A DNA stretch of 63,338 bases from assembly GCF_000715495.1 (NCBI RefSeq), contig NZ_JNLX01000046.1, positions 1 to 63,338 of the forward strand, written 5' to 3'. The notes beneath the pieces were generated by a model, which made no database searches, was not told the origin of the DNA, and saw only the letters and a program-made list of their open reading frames with translations. Positions 62,490 to 63,338 of this stretch are shown one piece after another. This stretch comes from Hymenobacter sp. IS2118 (GTDB lineage: Bacteria > Bacteroidota > Bacteroidia > Cytophagales > Hymenobacteraceae). Numbering within the stretch: position 1 is the stretch's first letter; each line of letters opens with the position of its first letter. A program made the position numbers and the translations under genes.

Positions 62490-63029
62490 TTACAGCCATT
62501 CTTCCAGCAGCGCCAGCCCGGCCGGCCACTCGCCGTAGCCGCCGGCCGCGTTGACGTGGCCGGCCTCGCCAATGTCCACCAGCTCGCTGCCCCACGCCTC
62601 AGCAAACTGCCGGGCGCGGGCGGGCGTCACCCATTCATCGTTCTGGCTGAAAACCACTTTGCTCGGGAAGGGCAGCCGGGCCAGCGGCATCGGGGCGAAG
62701 CCAGTGGTGGGGAAAGTGGCAAAACGCGCGGTTTCCACGTCGCTGGGCGCCACCAGCAGCGCGCCCTTGATGCGGTGGCTGTACTTGCCGGCCCAGTGCG
62801 CCACGGTGACGCAGCCCAGGCTGTGGCCCACCAGCACCACCTGGCTCAGGTCCTGGCCATCGAGGGCGGCTTCGAGGCGCTCGACCCATTCGGCGCGGTC
62901 GGGCACGTCCCATTCGCACTGCTCAATGCGGGTGATATCCGGCTGCGTGCGCTCGAAATACGTTTGCCAATGGTCGGGCCCCGAGCTGCCGAGGCCGGGA
63001 ACGGTGAAGACGCGGGTGGTTTCTTGCAT
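62490..63029 (-). CDS. RBBP9/YdeN-type serine hydrolase
   Basis: 179 aa alpha/beta-hydrolase. The family start VFTVPGLGSSGPDHWQ is clear. The nucleophile elbow is GHSLG (Ser70); the other triad residues are Asp131 (SQNDEWV) and His158 (EAGHVNA). The RBBP9/YdeN family includes small carboxylesterases/serine hydrolases of unknown natural substrate. It is a single minus-strand gene with its own terminator. Confidence 0.9.
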   Translation of the reverse strand: MQETTRVFTVPGLGSSGPDHWQTYFERTQPDITRIEQCEWDVPDRAEWVERLEAALDGQDLSQVVLVGHSLGCVTVAHWAGKYSHRIKGALLVAPSDVETARFATFPTTGFAPMPLARLPFPSKVVFSQNDEWVTPARARQFAEAWGSELVDIGEAGHVNAAGGYGEWPAGLALLEEWL

Positions 63030-63050
63030 GTATAAAAGTAGGTTAATCTT

Positions 63051-63108
63051 GCGTTCGCCTCACGTTCGCCTCACGCCCGCCTCACGCCCGCCTCACGTTC
63101 GCCTCACC
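63051..63108. repeat. 11-bp tandem repeat GCCTCACG(T/C)(T/C)C
   Basis: Five adjacent units, GCCTCACGTTC and GCCTCACGCCC, upstream of the hydrolase start. A CCCCCTCTCC...GGGGG hairpin repeat follows at about 63113-63138. No gene. Confidence 0.8.
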
Positions 63109-63218
63109 CCCTGGCCCCCTCTCCAAAAGAGAGGGGGGACTAGTTTTTAGCTTTAGTTACTAGAAATTATTTTTTTAGAGCTAAGGCTAGGGCGTGAGGA
63201 CATTAAGAAATGAGTTAT

Positions 63219-63338
63219 TCATCTAAGCCAATCAAGTGCTGCTCCGATATGCCAGAACGCGAGGAAGGAAACGATGGTCTTCTCGTAGCGGGTGGCCAAG
63301 CGGCGATACTGCTTCATGCGTCCGAAAAAGCGTTCGAT
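63219..63338 (-). mobile_element. IS5-family transposase, C-terminal end (cut by window edge)
   Basis: The minus strand from the right edge reads IERFFGRMKQYRRLATRYEK and then a stop at 63219, in 39 codons. This is the C-terminal DDE block (ERFFGRxKxYRRxATRY) of IS5-type transposases, with the catalytic Glu in xERFF. The rest of the IS lies beyond the window. The terminal inverted repeat could not be placed; it should lie in 63150-63218. Confidence 0.8.

Overview
The window is chromosomal DNA from a GC-rich member of the Bacteroidota, most likely Hymenobacter or a close relative in the Cytophagales. Four things point there. Several genes carry the Bacteroidota -7 promoter box TAnnTTTG just before the start and lack a clear Shine-Dalgarno sequence. 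Lipoproteins and signal peptides are frequent. A giant surface protein ends in a type IX secretion (T9SS) sorting domain. Sensor kinases are of the 7TM-DISM and beta-propeller types typical of this group. No rRNA, tRNA, CRISPR array or complete prophage is visible.

Layout. 0-9.6 kb: a 7TM-type histidine kinase (cut by the left edge), then prfA, a beta-helix lipoprotein, gpmI, a DUF4783-like protein, nadC and small envelope proteins. 9.8-18.9 kb: a ZIP metal transporter, a CbpA/CbpM chaperone pair, an acyltransferase, a D-lactate dehydrogenase-type enzyme, a chromate transporter and a 2OG-Fe(II) oxygenase. 19.1-21.5 kb: a two-gene McrBC-type type IV restriction module. 21.6-25.3 kb: a Thr-rich mini-lipoprotein, an ECF sigma factor followed by an anti-sigma/trypsin-like protease fusion, a DUF1232 protein and an acyl-carrier-like protein without its modifiable Ser. 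25.4-33.0 kb: a TetR-controlled RND efflux operon (tetR-tolC-adaptor-pump), interrupted by a four-helix-bundle gene and four clusters of TAGC-rich repeats. 33.2-43.8 kb: ispF, two tandem M28 peptidases, lutB, a membrane protein, sdaA (alpha subunit), an M48 protease and msrB.

44.1-60.5 kb is the most distinctive part. A 993-residue propeller sensor kinase faces a convergent NarL-type response regulator. Next come two mutually related proteins of unknown function, a tail-collar (microcystin-dependent-protein type) protein, and a T9SS cargo protein of about 3,450 residues with two runs of seven FG-GAP-like repeats plus TIG, Ig-like and SprB-like modules. A 29-bp sequence containing the palindrome GTACCCTGTTTAGGGTAC occurs upstream of the regulator/unknown-pair genes and again just upstream of the giant gene. 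I read this as a candidate two-component regulon for cell-surface proteins; an alternative is a repeat-flanked cassette.

60.9-63.3 kb: a vanadium-haloperoxidase-like lipoprotein, an RBBP9-type hydrolase, short tandem repeats and the C-terminal end of an IS5-type transposase running off the right edge. Intergenic regions throughout carry inverted repeats of several kinds, some of which look like dispersed families.
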